Assembly (NCBI GenBank): GCA_947632425.1
Contig: CANRPG010000131.1
Coordinates: 1-5,772 of the forward strand
Source of the DNA: an uncultured Clostridia bacterium
GTDB taxonomy: Bacteria; Bacillota; Clostridia; Oscillospirales; Ruminococcaceae
Length of the DNA stretch: 5,772 bases
Reading direction: 5' to 3'
The position numbers and the translations under genes are program-made. Positions 1 to 5,577 of this stretch are shown here, one piece after another. A model generated the notes under the pieces. It did no database searches, was not told the DNA's origin, and saw nothing but the letters and a program-made list of their open reading frames with translations. Each line of letters begins with the position of its first letter. The first letter of the stretch is position 1.

Positions 1-72
1 CCTTAGCTCAGTCGGTAGAGCACTCGGCTGTTAACCGAGTTGTCGTCCGTTCGAGTCGGACAGGGGGAGCCA
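1..72 (+). tRNA. tRNA-Asn (anticodon GTT), 5' end cut by window
   Basis: Asparagine tRNA decoding AAC/AAU. The anticodon stem is 23-27 with 35-39 around the loop CTGTTAA, placing the GTT anticodon at 30-32. The T arm is 45-49/57-61 with loop TTCGAGT. The 3' acceptor strand is 62-68 (AGGGGGA), followed by discriminator G69 and an encoded CCA at 70-72. The first three bases (CCT) pair with 62-64, so only four 5' acceptor bases, expected TCCC, lie outside the window. The gene reads inward. The first good terminator downstream is at 252-286, so the primary transcript should carry a structured trailer of about 210 nt unless it is processed earlier. Confidence 0.97.
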
Positions 73-77
73 GAAAC

Positions 78-99
78 GCCCTTAACTACTGTTAAGGGC
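78..99. repeat. CCTTAAC/GTTAAGG hairpin module
   Basis: Perfect 9-bp inverted repeat GCCCTTAAC / GTTAAGGGC with loop TACT. Its inner seven pairs are identical to those of the hairpins at 5244-5277 and 5510-5545, which instead carry A/T-rich bases and work as terminators. This copy has no T-run, so it should not terminate transcription. Confidence 0.75.
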
Positions 100-117
100 T
101 CAGTGAATAGTGAATGC

Positions 118-142
118 GAAGAAGCCTCTCTGAGGCTTCTTC
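118..142. repeat. GAAGAAGCCTC hairpin module, copy 1
   Basis: Perfect 11-bp inverted repeat GAAGAAGCCTC / GAGGCTTCTTC with a three-base loop (TCT). A second copy at 5417-5441 keeps the same arms, with one G-G mismatch and loop GAA. In both places it lies two bases before the CACTT hairpin module, so the two modules travel together. Confidence 0.75.
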
Positions 143-185
143 TGCACTTTACGGCTGCAAAACAGTCGTAAAGTGTGGTGAATAG
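143..185 (+). repeat. CACTT...GTGTGGTGA hairpin module, copy 1
   Basis: The stem 145-157 pairs with 163-175: CACTTTACG, then one G-T wobble, then CTG, closing the loop CAAAA. It is flanked by TG on the left and by TGGTGAATAG on the right. The outer CACTT/AAGTG pairs and the right flank are shared with the copies at 5442-5486 and 5662-5704, while the inner stem sequence differs. The strand given is that of the conserved right flank. Confidence 0.75.
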
Positions 186-251
186 TTTATAGTTAATAGT
201 TGTCCGTAAGGAAGGCGTTTCTGTACTATTCATTATTCGTTAAATATTGTC

Positions 252-286
252 AAATAAAAAAGACCCCTCACGGGTCTTTTTTATTT
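252..286. terminator. Bidirectional intrinsic terminator between tRNA-Asn and permease operon
   Basis: Perfect 15-bp stem 252-266 / 272-286 with loop CTCAC. The core is AGACCC/GGGTCT, flanked by A-runs on one side and T-runs on the other, so U-tracts form on both strands. It can end the tRNA-Asn transcript from the left and the permease transcript from the right. The permease stop codon lies about 236 bases away, an unusually long 3' untranslated region if this is the operon terminator. Confidence 0.88.
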
Positions 287-521
287 TGGGTGTGTTACTT
301 TTGACTTACTGAACCAGAAAATATTTCCAACAGTGCAGAGGAAAGTGGATTAGAACAAGGTGAGGCAGAGAACGTGGGGGGTGGTAAACGCGCTCGCTGA
401 AAAATTACAATTCGGATATGCGCAAAATGTGGAGAGCACGCACTTGACCTACTCAATGCAGTCAACGTGCGGCTCCGCAGGCTTGCGCGTAAGCGCGAAT
501 ATTAACATGAACTATACAAAA
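287..521. other. Gene-free stretch downstream of the permease operon
   Basis: About 235 bp with no convincing gene on either strand. It holds a degenerate relative of the CACTT hairpin module (436-473), a small TGCGG/CCGCA inverted repeat at 468-479 and a GCGC-GTAA-GCGC hairpin at 485-496. No T-run follows these hairpins on either strand, so they look like 3' UTR structure and not terminators. An open frame across part of it (from 360) continues antisense into the permease gene and has no supporting start signals. Confidence 0.55.
436..473 (+). repeat. Degenerate CACTT hairpin relative
   Basis: CACTTGAC (441-448) pairs with GTCAA-C-GTG (461-469), leaving one bulged base (C466) exactly where copies 2 and 3 bulge a T. 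CGGC follows, in place of TGGTG. An alternative pairing is GCACG (436-440) with CGTGC (466-470), bulging CAC. The heptad flank is absent, so this may be a decayed copy or a chance resemblance. Confidence 0.4.
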
Positions 522-1736
522 TCAGTCTCTGTCGAACTTTTTGCGCGAGATGACTATTGCAGGAATCACTGCGAACGCAGCTATTGCAAAGACCACTGTG
601 CAGATGGTAGCTGCGGTGTTGTTCATGCCCCAAGTGAAGCCCGTTTCGTTGGCGAATGAGTCGGCAATGCCAAGTTTCATGAGCGCGAGGGCGGCTGCGG
701 CGGCTATTGCAGAAGATATAAATGCTGTCACGCAGCTGATTTTTACGCAGTCGAGAGGTGATGCGCCTGTTATATACAAAACCGCGAATCTTCGCAGTTG
801 TTTGGCGGTTATTATCGCAGAGGAGCACACCACGCCGATGAGTATTACAGCGATTATGCAAACAACGATAGGCAGCATTTTGTCAAAGTCCTCGCTGAGA
901 ATGGCGCGGCTTTTTTCGTTTATCTGTGACAAGCTGACTGCCCAGCCGGACTCGGCTTCGTTCTGGTTGCTTTCTTCAAGCACCTTTTTGTTATACTGCA
1001 TATCCTCGGCAGACATCTTTTCGTCAAACGTTATGAGCAGATAGTCGGTGCGGTAAATGTTCACGTCACTGGCATCTATCTTCTCTTGGAAAAGCGACTT
1101 GGGCGCGACGGCCTCGGCGGCAAAATTAACACCGTCGGAGTAGCTTTTCACCGTGCTGGAATAGGTCTTGTAAAGGTCGTCGGCGCTCATACTTTCGGAC
1201 ATTTGGTTATATCTCGGTATGTATGTGTTGTAGGTCAGAACGCCCGATATTTCGACACTTTTGCCAGCAGGCTCTATGGTGTCGCCCACGTTGAGCCCCA
1301 AATCATTTGAAGTTATTATGCACTTGCCTTTTTGTATTTTACCGCTCTCCAGCGGCAGGCGAAGGTCGTTATATATCTCGTCCTCAAGAATGTTTACGCG
1401 GATACTTTCGCCGCTTTCGAGAGGTATATCAGCATAATACATACAGTATAATTTATTACTCCCTTTGAGTGAAGATACGATCTCTGCAAGGCGTTCATCG
1501 CTGCTTTTTATCTGGTAACCCTCATCGTCCAAGATCCCCGAGCGGTCGCACTGAAAGTAGTAAAAACCGTCTTTTTGCAGGATATCTTCATAGGGAGAAT
1601 ACAGGATATCGCGGCTGTTGCGGTTGGCGATAAGGGTATTTTCAGCGATTATCAAAAACGCAAGCTGCAATATCATAAGCAAATATGCAAACGCGTGCTT
1701 TCGGAAAAATTTCACACCGTATTTTATATTTTTCAA
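522..1736 (-). CDS. FtsX/MacB-like ABC transporter permease (second gene of pair)
   Basis: Membrane subunit of a type VII (MacB/FtsX/BceB-like) ABC transporter, 404 aa. These proteins couple cytoplasmic ATP hydrolysis to work on extracytoplasmic substrates such as peptides, lipoproteins or antibiotics. The visible topology is the family's: one N-terminal helix (about 13-33), a large outside domain (34-287), then helices at about 288-311, 332-354 and 374-397. GDTIEPAGKSVEISGVLTYN (151-170) resembles the MacB periplasmic-core motif. The ITGASPLD stretch (322-329) after helix 2 is the usual family loop position. The start is TTG at 1736-1734, overlapping the upstream stop as TTGA, with AAAGGAG at 1752-1746 nine bases upstream, so the TTG is well supported. 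It is translationally coupled to the upstream permease, and the two probably form a heterodimer (inferred). No ATPase is adjacent and the substrate is unknown. Confidence 0.85.
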   Translation of the reverse strand: MKNIKYGVKFFRKHAFAYLLMILQLAFLIIAENTLIANRNSRDILYSPYEDILQKDGFYYFQCDRSGILDDEGYQIKSSDERLAEIVSSLKGSNKLYCMYYADIPLESGESIRVNILEDEIYNDLRLPLESGKIQKGKCIITSNDLGLNVGDTIEPAGKSVEISGVLTYNTYIPRYNQMSESMSADDLYKTYSSTVKSYSDGVNFAAEAVAPKSLFQEKIDASDVNIYRTDYLLITFDEKMSAEDMQYNKKVLEESNQNEAESGWAVSLSQINEKSRAILSEDFDKMLPIVVCIIAVILIGVVCSSAIITAKQLRRFAVLYITGASPLDCVKISCVTAFISSAIAAAAALALMKLGIADSFANETGFTWGMNNTAATICTVVFAIAAFAVIPAIVISRKKFDRD

Positions 1737-2806
1737 TTTCTTTCTCTCCTTTCATCGATCACCGAGCGACGTGTTATACGCACAATATTGACAAACATAA
1801 CTACTATCATTATCGCCGCATACATACCGAACATTTTTGCGTAAACAGAATTTGTAAACGCATCTGAAGCCAGCGGAAATCTTTCAAAGAACCAGTGCGA
1901 CAGCCCGTACTTAAAGAGTATATAAGCTATACCGCTGCCGACAAGCATATACAAAATGACTTCTGCCATACACACTGCAAAGTTCTGATAACCCCTTGCG
2001 CCGCACAGACGGAATATTGCAAACTGTTGACGGCGTTTTTGATTTATATAGTTGTAGCAAAGCGAGCAGTTAAGCGCGGCTATTACCATGATGACCGCCG
2101 ACAAAATTATCTGCGTGTTGGTGAGCTGGATCTCCAGAAGCTTTGGTATCTCGGGTTCACGCGTGCTTTTGGGGTGAAAAAGTTCATCTATCTTATCTGC
2201 AAGTTTTTTAGCTTCAAGAGCGGTCGGCTGGCGCTCCATTTCTATAAGAAAGTCTGTGACAGTAAAGCTTGTCGGGGCATTTTCGCCGTGGTGAAAGGTG
2301 ATGTCATCTGCTTCGCCGGGGGCATGAATAAAGTATGTATTGCCGTCTATAACTATTTCGTCACCGACCGCGTAACCGTCAACGCTTGCGCGTATTTCAA
2401 ACGGCTTTTCCGGTATATTATCCCACGTATAAAAATATGCACCGGCATCGTATGTCTTGCCGTCTATCGTTATATATCCATAAACGTTGATGTCATAGCG
2501 GTTGTTCTTCAGCAGCTCGAGGATCTGAGCCATGTTCTTTTTGAACACGTCGTAGTTCATGGCCTGCTGCAGCTGCTTCACTTGTTCTTGATATGTTGGC
2601 GCGTTTTCAGAGTAGTCAATAAATTCGACTGAAAAACATCTGGAGTCGCTATCGACATTCTGATAGTTTGAAAATGCATTGTACACCAGTCCATAGCAAA
2701 AGAACACGCACAGCACCGAGACCGTTTGAGTTATCAGTATCAAAGCGTACAAAAACGGTTTCTCCCTGAGTGAATTTTTGATTGTGTAAAATGTTTGCCT
2801 TATCAC
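1733..2806 (-). CDS. FtsX/MacB-like ABC transporter permease (first gene of pair)
   Basis: Membrane subunit of an FtsX/MacB-family ABC transporter, 357 aa, and first gene of the minus-strand operon. Predicted helices lie at about 18-42, 232-254, 277-300 and 324-344, giving the four-helix FtsX topology with an outside domain at 43-231. That domain contains VGDEIVIDGNTYFI (147-160), like the core-domain strand found in MacB relatives. FRLCGARGYQN (265-275) after helix 2 matches the family's short cytoplasmic loop (…R.lGA….q). The start is GTG at 2806-2804, with AAAGGGGG at 2822-2815 eight bases upstream. The ATPase partner usually encoded beside such permeases is absent: upstream is a divergent intergenic region and downstream only the second permease. 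The pair must use an ATPase encoded elsewhere, or work without one (inference). A BceB-like or macrolide-exporter role is possible but not shown by the sequence. Confidence 0.85.
   Translation of the reverse strand: MIRQTFYTIKNSLREKPFLYALILITQTVSVLCVFFCYGLVYNAFSNYQNVDSDSRCFSVEFIDYSENAPTYQEQVKQLQQAMNYDVFKKNMAQILELLKNNRYDINVYGYITIDGKTYDAGAYFYTWDNIPEKPFEIRASVDGYAVGDEIVIDGNTYFIHAPGEADDITFHHGENAPTSFTVTDFLIEMERQPTALEAKKLADKIDELFHPKSTREPEIPKLLEIQLTNTQIILSAVIMVIAALNCSLCYNYINQKRRQQFAIFRLCGARGYQNFAVCMAEVILYMLVGSGIAYILFKYGLSHWFFERFPLASDAFTNSVYAKMFGMYAAIMIVVMFVNIVRITRRSVIDERRERN
1746..1752 (-). promoter_or_regulatory. Ribosome binding site deciding the TTG start
   Basis: AAAGGAG on the minus strand, nine bases before TTG at 1736. 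It lies inside the end of the upstream permease gene and supports the non-ATG start and the four-base TTGA overlap. Confidence 0.75.
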
Positions 2807-2944
2807 GGCAGATTCCCCCTTTAAAATTTATGTTTCTGTAAATAGGTACACACCGAAGCGGCGAAATGTTACACGGTTTTTCAAAAAATTTTGCAATTTG
2901 TATATATGCACAAATACAGCGCGGTGGTTTTGTACAATATGACA

Positions 2945-2961
2945 AGAAAATTGTATTTTCT
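2945..2961. promoter_or_regulatory. 17-bp dyad, possible operator
   Basis: Perfect inverted repeat AGAAAAT / ATTTTCT around TGT, placed just downstream of the candidate minus-strand promoter. This is a sensible position for a repressor site on the permease operon. Short A/T-rich dyads are common by chance, so confidence is low. Confidence 0.3.
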
Positions 2962-2971
2962 ATAGTTTCTA

Positions 2972-3001
2972 GCTATATTATACCCCGAGCGGAGTTGTCA
3001 A
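2972..3001 (-). promoter_or_regulatory. Candidate promoter for the permease operon
   Basis: On the minus strand a perfect TTGACA (3001-2996) precedes an A/T-rich segment. The perfect TATAAT at 2982-2977 is only 13 bp away, too short for a normal sigma-A promoter. TATAGC at 2977-2972 gives an 18-bp spacer but only a 4/6 match. A weaker option nearer the gene is TTGCAA, 17 bp, TGTAAC. The start site is therefore uncertain. Confidence 0.35.
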
Positions 3002-3090
3002 GACCGAAAGGCAAGCTCATGAAAAATATAAGCTTCTGCACAACCGACTGTTTTTATATTTTATAATACGCTTTTTCAGATGTCAAGAAA

Positions 3091-3127
3091 TTTGGCGTGA
3101 AATGCAGGTATTTGACGTGAAATGCAG
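3091..3127 (+). promoter_or_regulatory. Tandem 17-bp direct repeats upstream of promoter, putative activator site
   Basis: TTTGGCGTGAAATGCAG (3091-3107) and TTTGACGTGAAATGCAG (3111-3127) match at 16 of 17 bases with a period of exactly 20 bp, about two helical turns. The second copy ends 10 bp before the -35 box. The centres fall near -74 and -54 relative to the predicted start site, a typical place for a direct-repeat-binding activator such as a response regulator. No regulator gene is in the window. Confidence 0.55.
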
Positions 3128-3137
3128 AAAACACCGC

Positions 3138-3166
3138 TTGACGGCAGTTTGCATATGTGGTAAAAT
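3138..3166 (+). promoter_or_regulatory. Sigma-A-type promoter of the DUF4026-MBL operon
   Basis: -35 TTGACG at 3138-3143, a 17-bp spacer, and -10 TAAAAT at 3161-3166; each box matches consensus at 5 of 6 positions. Transcription should start near 3173, giving a leader of roughly 25 nt before the ATG at 3199. Confidence 0.8.
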
Positions 3167-3198
3167 AGGTGTAGAAATTTCAGAAAGAAGTGAGCAAA

Positions 3199-4467
3199 AT
3201 GTTTAGCAAAAATAAAAAGCTGAAAGCGAAGCCTTTGGAATACTGGGAGGAGAGTTCATATCTGCTGGCGCTGACCGATGACAGCGGAAAATTTCCATCG
3301 CCCGACGACATTGCAGACCGGCTGGCGGCTGTGGAGGGCGTGACAGTGCTGAGCGCGGAGTTTGACAAAGAACACGGCATTTTTGTTGTGGTTATAAGCT
3401 ACGGCGGCGGTGAGCACCGATTTATTTTCGGGCCGCACCCCTATTCGATACCCGATTTTGTTATTGCGACTTTGCAGGGATTTAGCGAAGATGATATAAA
3501 TAAATTAAAGCGCACACAGGTTGCGATGGACATAGTTACACAGTTTGGCAAAGAGGCGAAAAAGGACTTTCATTTGCAGCTGAAAATTGCCGCGGCGGTA
3601 ATGCCAGATGCGGTGGGATACCTCGATGAGAGCCAGGAGAGAGTTTTTCACCCGAGGTGGGTCGCGCTTGCGGCGAAATCTGAAGTTGTGCCGCCGCCGA
3701 GCAGTTTGTTTACCGTGCAGTGCGTATCTTCGGGGAATTCTGTATGGCTTCACACCCATGGTCTGTGCAGGTGCGGTCTTACGGAAATTGAAATTCTCAA
3801 CTCTGACAGGGAGCATATGAACGGTCACTACAAGCTGCTTTCGGCGTTCGCGACTTACATGATAGACTATGAGGGCGGCTTTGATCTTGCAAAAAGTGTA
3901 GGTTATGTGGGTATGCTTAAAAGCGGTATGCCTGTGGTAGTATGCTGCCGACAGTGGACTGAAGCGCTGAAAGAATATAAAGATCTGAAACTTGGCGGAG
4001 CGGAGGATAGGCAGGACGGTCACAACACTTTGACCGCGCCGATATTTATTGTATCTCCTCGTGAGGAGGACGGCGGCGATATAGTTAAGGTGACAAAGTT
4101 TGACCACCTGTGGGACGACGACCCTGTATATTTCTTTACGACGGCGGAAACGCAGCGAATGAAAGATCTGGCGCAGGAGCGTATTGAATATGCCAAAAAA
4201 GCAGCTAAAAACGCGCAAAACCATGTTCTTGTGAAAGTGGGTGTGCCGTCGGATCTGGAAGATCACGCGCCCGAATATGTGTGGTTTGAGCTGGTTGATT
4301 TTGTTGGCGACAGCTTTAAGGCGAAGCTCACGCACGAGCCTTACAACGTTTCGGCGATGCACGAGGGCGATGAGTGCACGCTTATGACGGGCGACATTAC
4401 CGACTGGGCGATATACACCAAAAACGGCGTGGTGACGCCGAACGAGGTATATCAGCTGGAAAAATGA
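3199..4467 (+). CDS. DUF4026/DUF2314-type domain protein
   Basis: Protein of unknown function, 422 aa, with no signal peptide or membrane helix, so probably cytoplasmic. The C-terminal 80 residues (about 343-422) look like DUF2314: VLVKVGVP, EYVWFELVDF, a Gly-Asp-containing strand and the closing ITDWAIY. The first 240 or so residues resemble the DUF4026 region that often precedes DUF2314 in Firmicutes, including the sequence VWLHTHGLCRCGLTEIEIL (182-200). H185, H187, C190 and C192 there could bind a metal, which is my inference. Both family names are from memory. I chose ATG at 3199 because AAAGAAGTGA (3184-3193) sits five bases before it. An in-frame GTG at 3190 would add three residues but has a weak site. 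It is first in an operon with the MBL-fold gene 27 bp downstream, behind a strong promoter. Confidence 0.85.
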   Translation: MFSKNKKLKAKPLEYWEESSYLLALTDDSGKFPSPDDIADRLAAVEGVTVLSAEFDKEHGIFVVVISYGGGEHRFIFGPHPYSIPDFVIATLQGFSEDDINKLKRTQVAMDIVTQFGKEAKKDFHLQLKIAAAVMPDAVGYLDESQERVFHPRWVALAAKSEVVPPPSSLFTVQCVSSGNSVWLHTHGLCRCGLTEIEILNSDREHMNGHYKLLSAFATYMIDYEGGFDLAKSVGYVGMLKSGMPVVVCCRQWTEALKEYKDLKLGGAEDRQDGHNTLTAPIFIVSPREEDGGDIVKVTKFDHLWDDDPVYFFTTAETQRMKDLAQERIEYAKKAAKNAQNHVLVKVGVPSDLEDHAPEYVWFELVDFVGDSFKAKLTHEPYNVSAMHEGDECTLMTGDITDWAIYTKNGVVTPNEVYQLEK

Positions 4468-4480
4468 GAATACACTTTTC

Positions 4481-4487
4481 AGGAGGG
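4481..4487 (+). promoter_or_regulatory. Strong ribosome binding site for the MBL-fold gene
   Basis: AGGAGGG lies seven bases before the ATG at 4495, inside the 27-bp gap after the upstream stop. The gap contains no promoter, so the gene is translated from the upstream operon mRNA. Confidence 0.85.
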
Positions 4488-4494
4488 TAATTAA

Positions 4495-5124
4495 ATGGTC
4501 GACAAAATAACGGTAAACGAGCAGAGCAGCATACGGATAGACGGCGAAAAAACGCTGTATTTTGACCCATTACACATAGCGGATGAGCCGCACGATGCTG
4601 ACATAGTTTTCATAACGCACGAACATTTTGATCACTTTTCGCCGCAGGATATTGCGAAGGTGGCAAACGGCAATACTTTGTATGTTGTACCAAAGAGCAT
4701 GGCTGCCGCGCTGAAAAATGCAGGTCTGCAAAGCGAAAAATGCATTTTAGTAACGCCGGGGGATAAGATCGAGCCGCTGAGCGTGGCGGTGGAGGTCGTG
4801 GAGGCTTACAACATTTCAAAGGCGTTTCACCCCAAGGCAAACGGCTGGGTGGGCTATGTTGTGAATGTTTGCGGCGGCCGCGTATATGTTTGCGGCGACA
4901 CAGACGACACCCCCGAGGCGCGCGCGGTTAAGTGCGACATTGTTTGCGTGCCTATAGGCGGCACTTACACGATGGACGCAAAGCAGGCGGCGGAGTTTGT
5001 GAATGCGCTCGCGCCGAAAGCTGCGATACCGATACATTACGGCACTATTGTGGGCTCTGCTGCCGCTGCGGACGAATTTGAAAAGCTGGTGAATGCGCCG
5101 GTGGTGAGGAAGATAAAATTTTAA
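4495..5124 (+). CDS. MBL-fold metal-dependent hydrolase (COG2220/UPF0173-like)
   Basis: Small cytoplasmic metallo-beta-lactamase-fold enzyme, 209 aa, of the compact class related to UPF0173 and Lactamase_B_3 proteins. The zinc-site motif HxHxDH is intact as THEHFDHF (H42, H44, D46, H47). Further likely ligands or conserved positions are H112 (KAFHPKANG), D135 in VCGDTDDTPE and H181 in IPIHYGT. All ligands normally needed for a two-metal site are present, so it should be active. The family cleaves phosphoesters, lactones or other esters, and the sequence does not show which substrate applies here. It is second in the operon after the DUF4026-like gene, with its own strong ribosome binding site, and a terminator begins 12 bases after the stop. 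No signal peptide or extra domain is present. Confidence 0.9.
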   Translation: MVDKITVNEQSSIRIDGEKTLYFDPLHIADEPHDADIVFITHEHFDHFSPQDIAKVANGNTLYVVPKSMAAALKNAGLQSEKCILVTPGDKIEPLSVAVEVVEAYNISKAFHPKANGWVGYVVNVCGGRVYVCGDTDDTPEARAVKCDIVCVPIGGTYTMDAKQAAEFVNALAPKAAIPIHYGTIVGSAAAADEFEKLVNAPVVRKIKF

Positions 5125-5179
5125 TAACATAAAATAAACTGCGTGTTGTTGTGCTATAACACGCAGTTTTTGTTATTAA
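5121..5179 (+). terminator. Intrinsic terminator of the DUF4026-MBL operon
   Basis: A 12-bp perfect stem, AAACTGCGTGTT (5136-5147) with AACACGCAGTTT (5158-5169), has a 10-base loop and runs into T's to 5171. A second, outer 8-bp stem TTAATAAC (5121-5128) / GTTATTAA (5172-5179) brackets it and includes the last two bases of the TAA stop codon. The A-rich 5' side also allows weak termination from the right. Confidence 0.85.
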
Positions 5180-5214
5180 ATATCTCGATTTGTTGGGCGA
5201 GCCGAAATGTTGGC

Positions 5215-5299
5215 GGTCATTGTGCGGTGAATAGTGAATAGTACAAAAAATCCTTAACTTACGTTAAGGATTTTTTGGTAACTATTTAACGAAAAAGAT
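5215..5299 (+). repeat. Direct repeat unit A (truncated CACTT arm, heptads, terminator hairpin, tail)
   Basis: The first 20 bases match 5467-5486 at 18 of 20 positions, but the left arm of the hairpin (CACTTGACC) is missing, so this is a 5'-truncated CACTT module. It continues with two TGAATAG heptads, GTAC, the hairpin at 5244-5277, and the tail ACTATTTAACGAAAAAGAT. Unit B (5467-5567) has the same order. Confidence 0.75.
5244..5277. terminator. Bidirectional terminator hairpin of repeat unit A
   Basis: A 15-bp stem, CAAAAAATCCTTAAC (5244-5258) with GTTAAGGATTTTTTG (5263-5277), has loop TTAC. The A-run and T-run arms supply U-tracts on either strand. It may back up the operon terminator at 5136-5171, or act as the distal stop for transcription from tRNA-Glu. 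Confidence 0.65.
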
Positions 5300-5416
5300 A
5301 AATTCAGAAAGCTTAGATTTATAGAGGCTTTTGGAAATTTTCTGAAACTATTGCATCATAATTTTGATGCGATGTTCGGCAAAAGAAATCAATAGAAATT
5401 AGTGAATAATTAATGG

Positions 5417-5441
5417 GAAGAAGCCTCGAAGAGGGTTCTTC
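5417..5441. repeat. GAAGAAGCCTC hairpin module, copy 2
   Basis: GAAGAAGCCTC (5417-5427) faces GAGGGTTCTTC (5431-5441) across loop GAA, with ten pairs and a single G-G mismatch. It corresponds to the perfect hairpin at 118-142 and again stands two bases before a CACTT module. Confidence 0.7.
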
Positions 5442-5486
5442 TGCACTTGACCGACTGCTTGCAGGAGGTCAATGTGTGGTGAATAG
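5442..5486 (+). repeat. CACTT...GTGTGGTGA hairpin module, copy 2
   Basis: CACTTGACC (5444-5452) pairs with GGTC-AA-T-GTG (5467-5476), bulging T5473. Inside are a tandem GA/GA mismatch and CTG-CTTG-CAG, a CUUG-type tetraloop. The right flank TGGTGAATAG is shared with copy 1. The inner stem sequence differs from both other copies, yet pairing is kept. Confidence 0.75.
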
Positions 5487-5567
5487 TGAATAATGAATAG
5501 TGAATAGTACAAAAAATTCCTTAACTTACGTTAAGGAATTTTTTGGTGACTATTTAACGAAAAAGAT
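5467..5567 (+). repeat. Direct repeat unit B
   Basis: Counterpart of 5215-5299: the right arm of CACTT module copy 2, four heptads (TGAATAG, TGAATAA, TGAATAG, TGAATAG), GTAC, the 16-bp hairpin and the tail ACTATTTAACGAAAAAGAT. It is longer than unit A by 14 bases (two heptads) plus one base in each hairpin arm. Confidence 0.75.
5510..5545. terminator. Bidirectional terminator hairpin of repeat unit B; likely stop for tRNA-Glu
   Basis: A 16-bp stem, CAAAAAATTCCTTAAC (5510-5525) with GTTAAGGAATTTTTTG (5530-5545), has loop TTAC. Read leftward from tRNA-Glu it is the first hairpin followed by a U-run, so it is the most likely tRNA-Glu terminator, leaving a trailer of about 155-190 nt. Confidence 0.7.
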
Positions 5568-5577
5568 GAAAACGCGG

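Larger units (their letters stand above)
73..251. other. Gene-free hairpin and heptad-repeat block behind tRNA-Asn
   Basis: No coding sequence is visible. The block contains, in order: a CCTTAAC/GTTAAGG hairpin (78-99), TGAATAG-type heptads (103-115), a GAAGAAGCCTC hairpin (118-142), a CACTTTACG hairpin ending in GTGTGGTGAATAG (143-185), degenerate heptads to about 200, and an inverted heptad tract at 223-245. The 223-245 tract read on the minus strand contains AATAATGAATAGTAC, matching the heptad tract at the right end of the window. The same modules recur near tRNA-Glu, so this is dispersed repeat material and not unique sequence. Confidence 0.75.
2807..3198. other. Divergent intergenic region with regulatory sites
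   Basis: A/T-rich, gene-free spacer between the permease operon (leftward) and the DUF4026-like operon (rightward). It contains the + strand promoter at 3138-3166 with tandem direct repeats just upstream, a candidate minus-strand promoter around 2972-3001, and a dyad AGAAAAT-TGT-ATTTTCT at 2945-2961. If the minus-strand promoter is right, the permease mRNA has a leader of about 160 nt. The leader has an ATTTGT/ACAAAT dyad but no riboswitch that I recognise. Confidence 0.65.

Noticed and set aside
360..659. 99-aa + strand open frame with a Cys-rich tail in and beyond the gene-free stretch
   Set aside because: GTG start with no convincing ribosome binding site, and its second half is antisense to the well-supported permease gene. 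The Cys codons are a by-product of the opposite strand.
1895..2632. 245-aa + strand open frame
   Set aside because: Lies entirely antisense to the first permease, and its composition has no recognisable domain. It is a shadow of the real gene.
2807..2966. Riboswitch in the permease leader
   Set aside because: The leader would be long enough, but I see only weak A/T-rich dyads, no conserved riboswitch core and no terminator/antiterminator pair.
2977..3001. Perfect TTGACA plus perfect TATAAT as a single promoter
   Set aside because: The spacer is 13 bp, too short for sigma-A recognition. Only an alternative -10 at 18 bp is kept, at low confidence.
3505..4362. 285-aa minus-strand open frame
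   Set aside because: Antisense to the DUF4026-like gene and rich in Arg/His/Phe, as expected for a reverse-strand artefact. No start signals.
5215..5567. CRISPR array
   Set aside because: The repeats are heptads and hairpins at irregular spacing with only two long units. There are no regular 25-40 bp repeats separated by unique spacers, and no cas gene.
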